Made by a program: the position numbers and the translations under genes. DNA of 33,525 nucleotides from an uncultured beta proteobacterium (GTDB lineage: Bacteria > Pseudomonadota > Gammaproteobacteria > Burkholderiales > SG8-39): contig CADEDU010000083.1 of the NCBI GenBank assembly GCA_902826155.1, positions 1-33,525 of the forward strand, read 5' to 3'. A model generated the notes under the pieces. The model did no database searches and was not told the origin of the DNA. It was given only the letters and a program-made list of their open reading frames with translations. Shown here piece by piece: positions 25,472 to 33,525 of the stretch (the stretch's first letter is position 1; each line of letters opens with the position of its first letter).

Positions 25472-26170
25472 CGATTCGGGCGCCAGACGTATGAAGTTCC
25501 CACCTAGCCCGTCCGTTGCAGTTTCAGCGCATGTAGCGCTCCAGACGGGCGATCCGCGGAGACACTGGCGGTCGCTGTCGCACCGCGCCAGCCACGAGCT
25601 TCGATTGCTTTCGCAGCCGCATCGAGCTGGCCAACACTCCCGCGTGCGCATCCACATGCATACGGGCTGCGACCTCGTCCTCCAGCCCTGTTGCGGGAAA
25701 CATTCTTCAAGGGATCTTCGGCAGCGCGACCCCGAACTCGCGGCGTAGCGAATCGTGCGCCTGGTTAATGTCGCTCACCAGAAAGTAGCGATGGTACTTC
25801 ATAGCGCGTAACCCAAGTCGGCAGAACCAACGCTCTCGTGAGGTCAACGCCCGGTCCAATGCCAGACCGGCCGCTGAAGCCTGCACCCGAGCGATATCGG
25901 CAAACCAATAAAACGCATCTCGATCACGCGTCGCAGCGCCTCCTGCAAGGCGATTCACAAGCGGCCCGGCGATCGACACCAAGGACAACGTGGCGTTCCT
26001 ATTGTCAGTGTTCACCTGGATTGCAAACGCTCTGCGCAACCCCGCAGTCGCCGCATCGCGCGACTGCCCGCCGAGCCCAGCCGTCCCGATGACACGGTTT
26101 GCACTGCCTGCACGCACCCGGCTCGCATGTCGACACGACCTGCACTGGCGCGACGCGCGGGAGAATCTCC
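25472..26170 (+). promoter_or_regulatory. Long structured 5' leader of rne, no gene recognised
   Basis: This 700-nt stretch between rluC and rne holds no coding frame I can support. Its first 200 nt contain stacked hairpins. Stem GCCCGTC/GACGGGC (25507-25513, 25544-25550) encloses AGCGC/GCGCT (25526-25530, 25536-25540). CTGGCG/CGCCAG pairs 25565-25570 with 25586-25591. TCGCAGCC/GGCTGCGA (25611-25618, 25665-25672) encloses CGT-GCAT/ATGC-ACG (25643-25664). RNase E mRNAs in gammaproteobacteria carry a long leader that RNase E itself binds for feedback control; a similar role here is inferred. Minus-strand frames of 68 and 136 codons lie across it but have mixed third-base composition. Confidence 0.55.
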
Positions 26171-29100
26171 ATGAAACGCATGCTGTTCAACGCGACCCAG
26201 GCAGAAGAGCTACGGGTTGCCATCGTGGACGGTCAGAAGCTCGTCGACCTCGACATCGAGTCGGCGGCGAAAGAACAACGTAAGAGCAACATCTACAAGG
26301 GTGTCATCACCCGCATCGAGCCCAGTCTCGAGGCCGCGTTCGTCGACTACGGCACCGAACGCCACGGCTTTCTCCCCTTCAAGGAAATCGCGCGCGCCTA
26401 CTTCAAGCGCGACGTCGAACCCGGCCGGGTCCGTATCCAGGACGCGGTGGCCGAAGGCACCGATGTCATCGTCCAGGTCGAAAAAGACGAGCGCGGCACC
26501 AAGGGCGCGGCACTCACCACGTTCATCAGCCTGGCGGGACGCTATCTCGTCCTGATGCCCAACAACCCGCGCGGCGGCGGCGTGTCGCGGCGGATCGAAG
26601 GCGAAGACCGCAACGAGCTGCGCGACATGATGGACCGCCTGCCGGTCCCTCAGGGCATGAGCATCATCGGCCGCACCGCCGGCATCGGCAGGACGTACGA
26701 GGAGCTCGAGTGGGATCTGCGCTACCTGCTCAAACTGTGGTCGAAGATCGGCGAGGCGGCTGAATCCCAGTACGACAAGCCCGAGACCAACGCCGAGGGT
26801 CAGCCCAACCGCGACCGCAAGATCGCCAATCCGGCGCCCTACCTCATCTATCAGGAATCGAGTCTGGTCATCCGGGCGATCCGCGATTACTTCACGCCCG
26901 ATATCGGCGAGATCCTGATCGACACCGACGGCATCTACGAGCAGACGCAGGCCTTCATGGCCAACGTCATGCCCGACAACGTGCAGCGCGTGAAGCGCTA
27001 CCGCGACGATGTTCCGCTGTTCTCGCGCTTCCAGATCGAGCATCAGATCGAATCGGCGTACTCGCGTCAGGTGCAACTGCCATCGGGAGGAGCGGTCGTC
27101 ATCGATCACACCGAGGCGCTGGTCGCGATCGACGTCAACTCGGCGCGCGCCACGCGCGGGGCCGACATCGAGCAGACCGCACTGCAGACCAACCTGGAAG
27201 CCGCCGACGAACTGTCACGTCAGCTGCGGCTGCGTGACCTGGGCGGCCTGATCGTCATCGATTTCATCGACATGGAAAACCCGCGCAATCAGCGCGAGGT
27301 TGAAAACCGGCTCCGCGATGCCTTGCGGCACGACCGCGCCCGGGTGCAGATGGGCAAGATCTCCCGCTTCGGCCTCATGGAGCTGTCGCGGCAGCGATTG
27401 CGGCCTTCGCTCGGCGAGACCGCGCACCAGCCGTGTCCGCGCTGCAGCGGCATCGGGTTCATCCGCTCGATCGAATCGACCGCCCTCCACATCCTGCGCA
27501 TCATCCAGGAGGAGGCGATGAAGGAAAACAGCGCCGCAGTCCACGCGCAGGTTCCGGTGGACGTCGCCACGTTCCTGCTGAACGAAAAGCGCAATGACAT
27601 CCATGCGCTCGAGGCGCGGCTGAAGGTGAACGTTTCGCTCATTCCGAACATCCATCTGGATACACCGAACTACCAGGTGGAGCGGTTGCGGCACGACGAT
27701 CTGAATCAGGAAGGCGTGCTGCCACCCACCTACGAGATGGTCGAAGTGCCCGAAGAATCCAAGACACAGGCGCGATCGGAAGCCAAGCCGCAGCGGCCCG
27801 CCGCCGCGGTGCAGGGCGTCACCCCGGAGCAGCCGGCCCCGGTGCACCGCCCGCAAACGGAGGAAGCCCGGCCGGTAGCCAGTACGGCCGTTGCAACGGC
27901 ACCTGCCGCGCGTCGCGCGCCCGAAGTGCGTCCAGGCATCATCGACCGCGTCTTCGGCTGGTTCCGCGGCAAACCGGTCCCGGCCAGTGCTGCGCATACT
28001 CAGCACGGGGCAGCTTCACAGGCCGAACGCCCCGCCACTCCGCAACGCGGCGACCGTCCGGGAGATCGGCGCGATCGTAATGAACGAGGCGAACGCGGTG
28101 AACGAGGCCAGGATCGCGGTGGACAACGCCGCGATCAGCACGAGCGTCGCGATCGTCAGCACGGACAACGACACGGCGAAGGCCGTGGTGAGGGTCGCAA
28201 TGAGGGTCGCAATGAGGGCCGCAGTGAGGGCGGCGGCGAACGCCGCGAGCCGCGCGAAGGCCGTGAGCAACGCGACGGTCGCGAACCGCGGCCGCAACGC
28301 GATGGCCGCAACGGCGAAGGCCGTGGTCAGCGGGATCAGGGTCAACGCGATCAGCGCGATCAGCGCGATCAGCGCGAACCGCGTGAGCCGCGTGAGCCGC
28401 GCGAACCACGTGAGCAGCGTGAACCTCGCGAGCCACGCGAGCAGCGTGAACCGCGTGAACCTCGCGATCAACGTGGTCCGCGCGAGGACCGGCCGCGCCG
28501 CGAGGATCGCCAGGGTGGCCAGCAAGGTGATCGCGATCGCCAAGGTCAGCGCGCCCAGCCGCAGCAACAAGAAGGCGTGCCCACGCTCGAGACGGCGGGC
28601 GAACGGCCGCAGGGTCGCGACGATGGCGAACGCCGCGGGCGCGATCGCGATCGCGGGCGTGATCGCCGCGACCGGCACGGTCGTCATCGCGACGAACGCG
28701 GCGGTCAACCCGCAGGGCAGGATTCAAGCGCGACAGCAGTCGGCGCAGGTGCAGCGATGGGTTCGGCAGCAAGCGCGATCCCAGAATCACATAGCAGCGC
28801 CGAAGCGCCCGTTGCATCGCAGAACGAGGCAGCCCAGCCAGTGCAGCGGTACGAGGCACCGGTCGAGCACCGCGAGCCGGCCGCAACGCCGATCAGAGAG
28901 GAACGTCGCGAACCGGTTCGCCAGGCCGAGCCGGTTGCCGAACCTGTGGCCGATCATGCGCCGGTGACCCGCTCCGACACGACGATCGTGCAGGCCATGC
29001 AGGCTCACACGCCTTCGCCGTCGCACGACACGTTCCAGGCGTCCCCGCCCCGCGAGGAGCCGCGTCCGGTAGAAGCACCACGCGGGTCGGATCGGCCGTC

Positions 29101-29287
29101 CAACCCCATCGAACTGCGCCAGACCGTCGAGCAAAGCGGCATGGTGTGGATCGAAACCGACCCGACCAAGGTCGGGAGCGCGCCGGTCGAGGACGACCAG
29201 CCGATGCAAGCGCGGCAGCGCAGGGAACGCAAACCCCGCTCGACTGAAGAAGCGCCGCTGACGCAGATCGAAACGCGTCGCGACTGA
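26171..29287 (+). CDS. rne: Ribonuclease E
   Basis: RNase E is the main endonuclease of mRNA decay and rRNA/tRNA processing and the scaffold of the degradosome. The 1038-residue product starts [20 protein letters not shown] after GGGAG at 7 nt; the frame to 26099 is not needed. An S1 domain (about 36-120) is followed by the 5'-sensor/RNase H region and the DNase I-like catalytic core with Asp321 in [11 protein letters not shown] and DFIDME. The zinc-link CPRC lies at 422-425. From about 515 the protein is low-complexity: Arg/Glu/Gly/Asn-rich blocks, then 14 consecutive R-(E/D)-(P/Q) triplets (726-767), then a Pro/Glu/Ala-rich tail that would bind RNA and partner proteins. It is longer than RNase G, so rne is the right call. 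Confidence 0.97.
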   Translation: MKRMLFNATQAEELRVAIVDGQKLVDLDIESAAKEQRKSNIYKGVITRIEPSLEAAFVDYGTERHGFLPFKEIARAYFKRDVEPGRVRIQDAVAEGTDVIVQVEKDERGTKGAALTTFISLAGRYLVLMPNNPRGGGVSRRIEGEDRNELRDMMDRLPVPQGMSIIGRTAGIGRTYEELEWDLRYLLKLWSKIGEAAESQYDKPETNAEGQPNRDRKIANPAPYLIYQESSLVIRAIRDYFTPDIGEILIDTDGIYEQTQAFMANVMPDNVQRVKRYRDDVPLFSRFQIEHQIESAYSRQVQLPSGGAVVIDHTEALVAIDVNSARATRGADIEQTALQTNLEAADELSRQLRLRDLGGLIVIDFIDMENPRNQREVENRLRDALRHDRARVQMGKISRFGLMELSRQRLRPSLGETAHQPCPRCSGIGFIRSIESTALHILRIIQEEAMKENSAAVHAQVPVDVATFLLNEKRNDIHALEARLKVNVSLIPNIHLDTPNYQVERLRHDDLNQEGVLPPTYEMVEVPEESKTQARSEAKPQRPAAAVQGVTPEQPAPVHRPQTEEARPVASTAVATAPAARRAPEVRPGIIDRVFGWFRGKPVPASAAHTQHGAASQAERPATPQRGDRPGDRRDRNERGERGERGQDRGGQRRDQHERRDRQHGQRHGEGRGEGRNEGRNEGRSEGGGERREPREGREQRDGREPRPQRDGRNGEGRGQRDQGQRDQRDQRDQREPREPREPREPREQREPREPREQREPREPRDQRGPREDRPRREDRQGGQQGDRDRQGQRAQPQQQEGVPTLETAGERPQGRDDGERRGRDRDRGRDRRDRHGRHRDERGGQPAGQDSSATAVGAGAAMGSAASAIPESHSSAEAPVASQNEAAQPVQRYEAPVEHREPAATPIREERREPVRQAEPVAEPVADHAPVTRSDTTIVQAMQAHTPSPSHDTFQASPPREEPRPVEAPRGSDRPSNPIELRQTVEQSGMVWIETDPTKVGSAPVEDDQPMQARQRRERKPRSTEEAPLTQIETRRD
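28346..28471 (+). repeat. 9-bp tandem repeat inside rne (R-E/D-P/Q triplets)
   Basis: Fourteen in-frame 9-bp units of the type CGC-GA(T/A/G)-(CAG/CCG) encode consecutive triplets of Arg, an acidic residue and Pro or Gln in the RNase E tail. Identical GATCAGCGC units at the start and degenerate units later suggest growth by slippage or unequal exchange followed by drift. Because of the period, all six frames stay open here, producing spurious long frames on the minus strand. Confidence 0.9.
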
Positions 29288-29322
29288 AGCGGCGCGGGCG
29301 TCGCGCCTGAGCGCCTGCGAGC

Positions 29323-29354
29323 CCTCTGCATCACCGCGACAGGTGATGCGGAGG
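29323..29354. terminator. Bidirectional hairpin between convergent rne and LMW-PTP genes
   Basis: A 13-bp stem with one G-T wobble pairs 29323-29335 with 29342-29354 around the loop GCGACA; the core is GCATCACC/GGTGATGC. It lies 35 nt after the rne stop and 9 nt after the phosphatase stop on the other strand. There is no long T-tract, so it may act as a transcript-end stabiliser rather than a strict intrinsic terminator. Confidence 0.6.
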
Positions 29355-29363
29355 TTCGGCAGG

Positions 29364-29885
29364 CTAACGATTCGACTGCGAGACCGCGGGCAGGTCGCCC
29401 AGTTCCACCCGCAACGCGTAGAGCAGCCCGTTCGCGGCGTCCTCGATCAGATCGAACGCGCGCATGAAATCGTCCTGACCGCCGCCGTAAGGATCGGGCA
29501 CGCTGTCCATGCCGCGTTTCACCGACGGCGTGCCGTAGTCGAGCATCATCCTGATCGTCGCGCGCGCGGTGTTCATGCGCATCGCGTTGAGCAGATCGAA
29601 GTGGTCGCGGTCCATCGCGAGCACGAGATCGAAGCGATCGAGGTCTTCCTTTTCGATGCGCCGCGCGCGCAGGCGGGCCAGGTTGTAGCCGCGCGACTTG
29701 GCGAGGTCCTGCGCGCGTTTGTCGGGCGCGTTGCCGGCGTGGAAACCGTGCGTGCCGGCCGACTCGGCCTTGATCAGCTTCGACAGTCCGACATCGGCGA
29801 CGAGTTTGTTGAACACCCCTTCTGCCGTCGGGGAACGGCAGATGTTTCCTGTGCATACGAACAGGATTTTCTTGACCGCTGGCAT
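29364..29885 (-). CDS. Low-molecular-weight protein-tyrosine phosphatase
   Basis: The 173-residue product has the P-loop CTGNICRSP (11-19, with Cys11 nucleophile and Arg17) near the N-terminus and the general-acid motif DPYGGG near residue 125-140, which define the LMW-PTP family (Wzb/Etp/YfkJ type). In proteobacteria such enzymes often act on polysaccharide-export kinases, but no kinase or capsule gene is present here. The ATG at 29885 is preceded by GAGGAG at 9 nt; the frame to 30071 lies inside uvrB. It follows uvrB by 13 nt, so the two are probably co-transcribed. Confidence 0.93.
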   Translation of the reverse strand: MPAVKKILFVCTGNICRSPTAEGVFNKLVADVGLSKLIKAESAGTHGFHAGNAPDKRAQDLAKSRGYNLARLRARRIEKEDLDRFDLVLAMDRDHFDLLNAMRMNTARATIRMMLDYGTPSVKRGMDSVPDPYGGGQDDFMRAFDLIEDAANGLLYALRVELGDLPAVSQSNR

Positions 29886-29898
29886 CGCTTGATTCTCC

Positions 29899-32049
29899 TC
29901 ACGTTCTCCCTTTGCCTGCCCCCATGCCACGTCGTACCGGCCCAACCGGTGCGGTCGACGAGCTCTTGTTGTTATTCGGTGCATTCGTCTGCACACCAAA
30001 CACCCGCGCGCGCAACTGGGCCAGCTGGTCGCGGACCTGCGCAGCCTTCTCGAACTCCAGGCTGCGCGCATGCTCGTACATCATCTTCTCCAGCCGCTTC
30101 ACCTCGCGCGCGACTTCCTTCTCGCTCATCGCTTCGTAGCGCGCCTGCTCCTGTGCGGCCTTCAGCGCCGTGCTCGCGCCGTCGGCGTCATACACCCCGT
30201 CGATGATGTCCTTGATGCGCTTGACCACGCCGCGCGGCGTGATGCCGTGCTGCGCGTTGAACGCCAACTGCTTGCCGCGGCGCCGCTCGGTCTCGTCGAT
30301 CGCACGGCGCATCGAATCGGTGATCCTATCGGCGTACAGGATGGCCGCCCCGTGCAGATGGCGTGCCGCCCGGCCGATAGTCTGGATCAACGAACGCTCC
30401 GAGCGGAGGAACCCTTCCTTGTCGGCGTCCAAAATGGCGACCAGCGACACTTCGGGGATGTCCAACCCCTCGCGCAGCAGATTGATGCCCACCAGCACAT
30501 CGAACACGCCCAGGCGCAGATCGCGAATGATCTCGACGCGCTCCACCGTCTCGATTTCAGAGTGGAGGTAGCGCACCTTCACCCCGTGATCAGCCAGATA
30601 ATCGGTGAGCTGCTCCGACATGCGTTTGGTGAGCGTGGTCACCAGCACCCGCTCTTCGCGCGCCACGCGATCGCCGATCTCGGAGAGCAGATCGTCCACC
30701 TGCGTGGCCGCCGGCCGCACCTCGATCTGCGGATCGACCAGGCCGGTGGGCCGCACCACCTGCTCGACCACCGCGCCACTGCTTCGCACATGCTCGTAAT
30801 CAGCGGGCGTCGCCGACACGAAGATCGTCTGGCGCATGAGCCGCTCGAACTCCTCGAACTTGAGCGGCCGGTTGTCCGTCGCCGAGGGCAGCCGGAAGCC
30901 GTAGTCGACCAGGTTCTGCTTGCGCGACATGTCGCCGCGGTACATGCCTCCGAGCTGGCCGATGGTGACGTGGCTTTCGTCGATGATCATCAGCGCGTCG
31001 GGCGGCAGATAGTCGATCAGCGTCGGCGGCGGCTCTCCCGCCTTGCGCCCCGACAGATGCCGCGAATAGTTCTCGATGCCCTTGCAAAAGCCCAACTCGG
31101 CGAGCATCTCCAGATCGAAGCGCGTGCGTTGCTCGATGCGCTGCGCCTCGACCAGCTTGCCTTCGGTCTGGAAGTAATCGATACGCTCGGCCAGCTCGAG
31201 CTTGATCGCATCGACCGCGCGCAGCGCGGTGGCGCGCGGCGTCACCCAGTGGCTCGACGGATAGACCGTGAATCGCGGGACGCGCTGATTGACCTTGCCG
31301 GTCAGCGGATCGAACAGGTTGAGCGCCTCGATCTCGTCGTCGAACATCGACACGCGCACTGCGGTCTCTGAATGCTCGGCGGGAAACACGTCGATCACGT
31401 CGCCGCGCACCCGGAACGTGCCGCGCCGGAAATCGAGCTCGTTGCGCTGGTACTGCATCGCGGTGAGCCGCTCGATGATGTCGCGCTGGCTGGTGCGCTC
31501 GCGTTCGCGCAGATGCAGGATCAGGCTGTGATAGTCGACCGGATCGCCGATGCCGTAGATGCACGACACCGTTGCCACGATGACGCAGTCGCGCCGTTCC
31601 AGCAGCGACTTGGTCGCCGACAGGCGCATCTGCTCGATGTGATCGTTGATGCTCGAGTCTTTCTCGACGTACAGATCCTTCGACGGAACGTACGCCTCGG
31701 GCTGGTAGTAGTCGTAGTACGAGACGAAGTACTCGACCGCGTTCTCGGGAAAGAACTCGCGCATCTCGGCGTAGAGCTGCGCCGCCAGCGTCTTGTTGGG
31801 CGCCAGCACCAGCGCCGGCCGCCCCACCCGCGCGATGACGTTGGCCATCGTGTAGGTCTTGCCCGAGCCGGTCACGCCCAGCAGCGTCTGGAATGCCAGC
31901 CCGTCGTTCAGGCCCTCGACCAGGTGCTCGATCGCTTCGGGCTGGTCGCCCGCGGAAGGAAATGGCTGATGCAGCTTGAACGGCGACCCGTCGAACTGCA
32001 GCGTCTTGAGCCGCTTCGACGCATCGGAAAGTTGCGCAATTTCAGCCAT
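29899..32049 (-). CDS. uvrB: UvrABC system protein B (excision repair helicase)
   Basis: UvrB is loaded by UvrA at DNA damage, verifies the lesion and recruits UvrC; uvrC lies at 928-2736. The 716-residue product has Walker A GVTGSGKT (58-65), the beta-hairpin [12 protein letters not shown] that inserts into DNA, Walker B-like MIIDESH, helicase motifs including [15 protein letters not shown] and QTIGRAARH, and a C-terminal UVR motif ([26 protein letters not shown]) that pairs with UvrC. It is about 40 residues longer than E. coli UvrB through a short N-terminal extension and an Asn/Ser/Gly-rich tail. I saw no LexA-box-like palindrome (CTG-N10-CAG) upstream. It is divergent from the aminotransferase gene. 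Confidence 0.97.
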   Translation of the reverse strand: MAEIAQLSDASKRLKTLQFDGSPFKLHQPFPSAGDQPEAIEHLVEGLNDGLAFQTLLGVTGSGKTYTMANVIARVGRPALVLAPNKTLAAQLYAEMREFFPENAVEYFVSYYDYYQPEAYVPSKDLYVEKDSSINDHIEQMRLSATKSLLERRDCVIVATVSCIYGIGDPVDYHSLILHLRERERTSQRDIIERLTAMQYQRNELDFRRGTFRVRGDVIDVFPAEHSETAVRVSMFDDEIEALNLFDPLTGKVNQRVPRFTVYPSSHWVTPRATALRAVDAIKLELAERIDYFQTEGKLVEAQRIEQRTRFDLEMLAELGFCKGIENYSRHLSGRKAGEPPPTLIDYLPPDALMIIDESHVTIGQLGGMYRGDMSRKQNLVDYGFRLPSATDNRPLKFEEFERLMRQTIFVSATPADYEHVRSSGAVVEQVVRPTGLVDPQIEVRPAATQVDDLLSEIGDRVAREERVLVTTLTKRMSEQLTDYLADHGVKVRYLHSEIETVERVEIIRDLRLGVFDVLVGINLLREGLDIPEVSLVAILDADKEGFLRSERSLIQTIGRAARHLHGAAILYADRITDSMRRAIDETERRRGKQLAFNAQHGITPRGVVKRIKDIIDGVYDADGASTALKAAQEQARYEAMSEKEVAREVKRLEKMMYEHARSLEFEKAAQVRDQLAQLRARVFGVQTNAPNNNKSSSTAPVGPVRRGMGAGKGRT

Positions 32050-32067
32050 CGAAGGGGCACAAGGCGA

Positions 32068-32098
32068 TAAAATTCGGCTCGAACATGAGGATTCTCAT
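32068..32098. promoter_or_regulatory. Divergent uvrB/aminotransferase control region
   Basis: The 103-bp gap holds TAAAAT (32068-32073, a possible plus-strand -10 without a good -35) and an inverted repeat ATGAG-N4-CTCAT (32085-32089, 32094-32098). The repeat lies about 36 nt upstream of uvrB and 55 nt upstream of the aminotransferase and could be an operator. The protein that would bind it is unknown. Confidence 0.3.
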
Positions 32099-32152
32099 TC
32101 TAGAGACTCCTCTCTCGCTTCGAAACCCCAGATCGCACCCCCTGGCAACGCC

Positions 32153-33361
32153 ATGCCCACCAGCCTATTCGAGCAAGTCCAGCTCGCGCCGCGCGACCCG
32201 ATCCTCGGCCTGACCGAAGCCTTCAACGCCGATCCGAACCCGGGCAAGGTGAATCTGGGCGTCGGCGTCTATTGCGACGATGCAGGCAAGGTGCCGCTGC
32301 TTCGCTGCGTGCTCGAGGCCGAGAAGCAAAGCATGCAGACGCCCAAGAGCCGCAGCTACCTGCCGATCGACGGTCTTGGTGCCTACGACAAAGCGGTGCA
32401 GGAGCTGGTATTCGGTGCCGACGACGCCGCGGTCAAGGCTGGCCGCATCGCCACCATTCAGGCGCTCGGCGGCACTGGTGGGCTGAAGGTCGGTGCCGAT
32501 TTCCTCAGGCGGCTCTATCCGAACGCCAAGGTCGCGATCAGCGATCCGAGCTGGGAGAACCATCGTGCGCTGTTCGAGGCGGCGGGCTTCGAGGTCGTCA
32601 CCTACGCCTACTACGACCCGAACACGCATGGCGTGCGCTTCGAGGCGATGCTGGCCGAGTTGCGGCGCTTGCCCGCAGACACGATCGTGGTGCTGCATGC
32701 CTGCTGTCACAACCCCACCGGCGTCGATCTGAATACCGACCAGTGGCAGCAAGTGGTCAAGGTCATGCAGGAGACGCAGCTGATCGCGTTCCTCGACATG
32801 GCCTATCAGGGCTTCGGCGATGGCCTGCTGCAAGACAGTCTGGCCGTGCGCCAGTTTCTCGAAGCCGGCCTGACATTTTTCGTATCGACCTCGTTCTCCA
32901 AGTCGTTCTCGCTTTATGGCGAGCGCGTGGGTGCGTTGAGCGCCGTGGCCGCCACCAAAGACGAAGCCGAGCGCGTGCTGAGTCAGCTCAAGCGCGTGAT
33001 CCGATCGAACTACTCCAACCCGCCCACGCACGGTGCCCAGGTCGTGGCGGCGGTGCTCTCCTCGCCTGCCCTGCGAGCCATGTGGGAAGAGGAACTCGCG
33101 CAGATGCGCGATCGCATCAAGACCATGCGCAACGCGCTGGCGCACAAGCTCAAGGCAAAGGGCGTCAGGCGCGATTTCAGCTTCATCACCCGGCAGGTCG
33201 GCATGTTCTCGTACTCCGGGCTCGACGCCGCGGCGGTCGACCGGCTGGCCAAGGAGTTCTCCATCTACGCGGTGCGGTCCGGCCGCATCTGCGTGGCGGC
33301 GCTCAATTCGAAGAACATCGACTACGTGGTCGATGCCATCGCCAAAGTAGTCGACGCCTAG
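32153..33361 (+). CDS. Class I aromatic/aspartate aminotransferase
   Basis: This PLP enzyme of aminotransferase family I-alpha swaps amino groups between aspartate or aromatic amino acids and 2-oxoglutarate. The 402-residue product has HNPTGVDLN (cofactor Asn), Lys250 in SFSKSFSLYGERVGAL (Schiff base) and the substrate-carboxylate Arg in the C-terminal AVRSGRICVAALN. The ATG at 32153 starts MPTSLFEQVQLAPRDPILGL, the usual AspC/TyrB N-terminus; the frame further upstream overlaps uvrB. Sequence alone does not separate AspC from TyrB, so no symbol is given. It is followed by a tRNA-Asn. Confidence 0.93.
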   Translation: MPTSLFEQVQLAPRDPILGLTEAFNADPNPGKVNLGVGVYCDDAGKVPLLRCVLEAEKQSMQTPKSRSYLPIDGLGAYDKAVQELVFGADDAAVKAGRIATIQALGGTGGLKVGADFLRRLYPNAKVAISDPSWENHRALFEAAGFEVVTYAYYDPNTHGVRFEAMLAELRRLPADTIVVLHACCHNPTGVDLNTDQWQQVVKVMQETQLIAFLDMAYQGFGDGLLQDSLAVRQFLEAGLTFFVSTSFSKSFSLYGERVGALSAVAATKDEAERVLSQLKRVIRSNYSNPPTHGAQVVAAVLSSPALRAMWEEELAQMRDRIKTMRNALAHKLKAKGVRRDFSFITRQVGMFSYSGLDAAAVDRLAKEFSIYAVRSGRICVAALNSKNIDYVVDAIAKVVDA

Positions 33362-33374
33362 GCGGCCGACGGCG

Positions 33375-33404
33375 TTGACCCGCATCCCGCGGCCCCAATA
33401 CAAT
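33375..33404 (+). promoter_or_regulatory. Probable promoter of tRNA-Asn
   Basis: TTGACC (33375-33380) and TACAAT (33399-33404) are 18 nt apart, each matching five of six consensus positions. Transcription would start near 33411, about 55 nt before the mature tRNA. Confidence 0.65.
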
Positions 33405-33465
33405 CGCGGGCTTCATTCGGTGGGGCGCATTCGATGCCCTGCCAGGCGTACTGTCTGTAGGCCAA

Positions 33466-33525
33466 TCCCCGATAGCTCAGTTGGTAGAGCGACGGACTGT
33501 TAATCCGCAGGTCCCAGGTTCGAGC
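33466..33525 (+). tRNA. tRNA-Asn (GTT), cut by window edge
   Basis: The acceptor strand TCCCCGA is followed by TA, the D-arm GCTC/GAGC around AGTTGGTA, and the anticodon arm ACGGA-CTGTTAA-TCCGC, giving anticodon GTT (Asn). The variable loop AGGTC and the start of the T-arm (CCAGGTTCGAGC) are present; the remainder lies beyond the right edge. Confidence 0.93.

Noticed and set aside
25494..25500. GGAACTT on the minus strand upstream of rluC as a sigma-E -35
   Set aside because: At 16-17 nt spacing the following bases are GAATC or AATCG, which do not match a sigma-E -10.
25707..26117. Minus-strand frame of 136 codons opposite the rne leader
   Set aside because: Third-base G+C is clearly lower than in neighbouring genes, no family is recognisable, and the stretch fits the position of a long rne leader. 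A conserved homologue would reopen the case.
28160..28490. Repeats that could suggest a CRISPR array
   Set aside because: Units are 9 bp, in frame, contiguous and without unique spacers. They encode the RNase E tail.
27891..28967. Long frames on both strands overlapping the rne tail, including a hydrophobic minus-strand frame at 28016-28708
   Set aside because: They arise because the 9-bp period and G+C-rich repeats keep every frame open. The rne frame explains the region, and the products are low-complexity mirror images of the Arg/Glu repeats.

Overview
The window is core bacterial chromosome at roughly 65% G+C. Gene content and order point to a betaproteobacterium (Burkholderiales-like): tRNA-Cys/tRNA-Gly/pgsA/uvrC; the rpoE-rseA-rseB-mucD-lepA-lepB-DUF4845-rnc-era-recO-acpS-nagZ block; the yceD-rpmF-plsX-fabHDG-acpP-fabF block; and rluC/gph/Rieske/sppA next to rne and uvrB. 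The taxonomic call is inferred from synteny and protein style, not from a database search. There is no insertion sequence, prophage, CRISPR array, toxin-antitoxin pair or other obvious mobile DNA.

Layout. (1) 1-2736, minus strand: uvrC, pgsA, tRNA-Gly(GCC), an intrinsic terminator, then tRNA-Cys(GCA) running off the left edge. (2) 2966-3532, plus strand: a lone efp gene whose product looks alphaproteobacterial rather than like the usual betaproteobacterial type. (3) 3623-21726, minus strand: about 18 kb of co-directional genes. They begin at a near-consensus sigma-70 promoter (21775-21804) with the fatty-acid/phospholipid genes yceD-rpmF-plsX-fabH-fabD-fabG-acpP-fabF and a small YgfX-like membrane protein. 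They restart at a sigma-E-type promoter (15032-15058) with rpoE, its anti-sigma pair rseA-rseB and the periplasmic protease mucD. A glutaredoxin-like protein, lepA, lepB, a DUF4845 membrane protein, rnc, era, recO, acpS and nagZ follow. Many junctions overlap by 1-20 nt, which suggests translational coupling. pdxJ, usually between recO and acpS, is absent. (4) 21910-22521, plus: maf/yceF. (5) 22573-25453, minus: rluC, gph, a small Rieske protein and sppA, all overlapping. (6) 25454-29287, plus: a leader of about 700 nt with stacked hairpins, then rne (RNase E) with a repeat-rich charged tail. (7) 29364-32049, minus: low-molecular-weight protein tyrosine phosphatase and uvrB. (8) 32153-33525, plus: a class I aspartate/aromatic aminotransferase, a tRNA promoter and a tRNA-Asn(GTT) cut by the right edge.

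Functionally the window joins envelope lipid synthesis (plsX, fab genes, acpP, acpS, pgsA), envelope stress sensing (rpoE/rseAB/mucD), protein export (lepB, sppA), RNA processing and ribosome maturation (rnc, era, rne, rluC, yceD, rpmF, lepA, efp) and nucleotide excision repair (uvrB, uvrC).

I found no convincing new multi-gene system. The points most worth a second look are the atypical EF-P with Arg at its loop tip, the structured rne leader, the missing pdxJ with a micro-ORF in its place, an open in-frame extension behind rpmF, an altered G4 motif in Era, and the pilin-like N-terminus of the DUF4845 protein.
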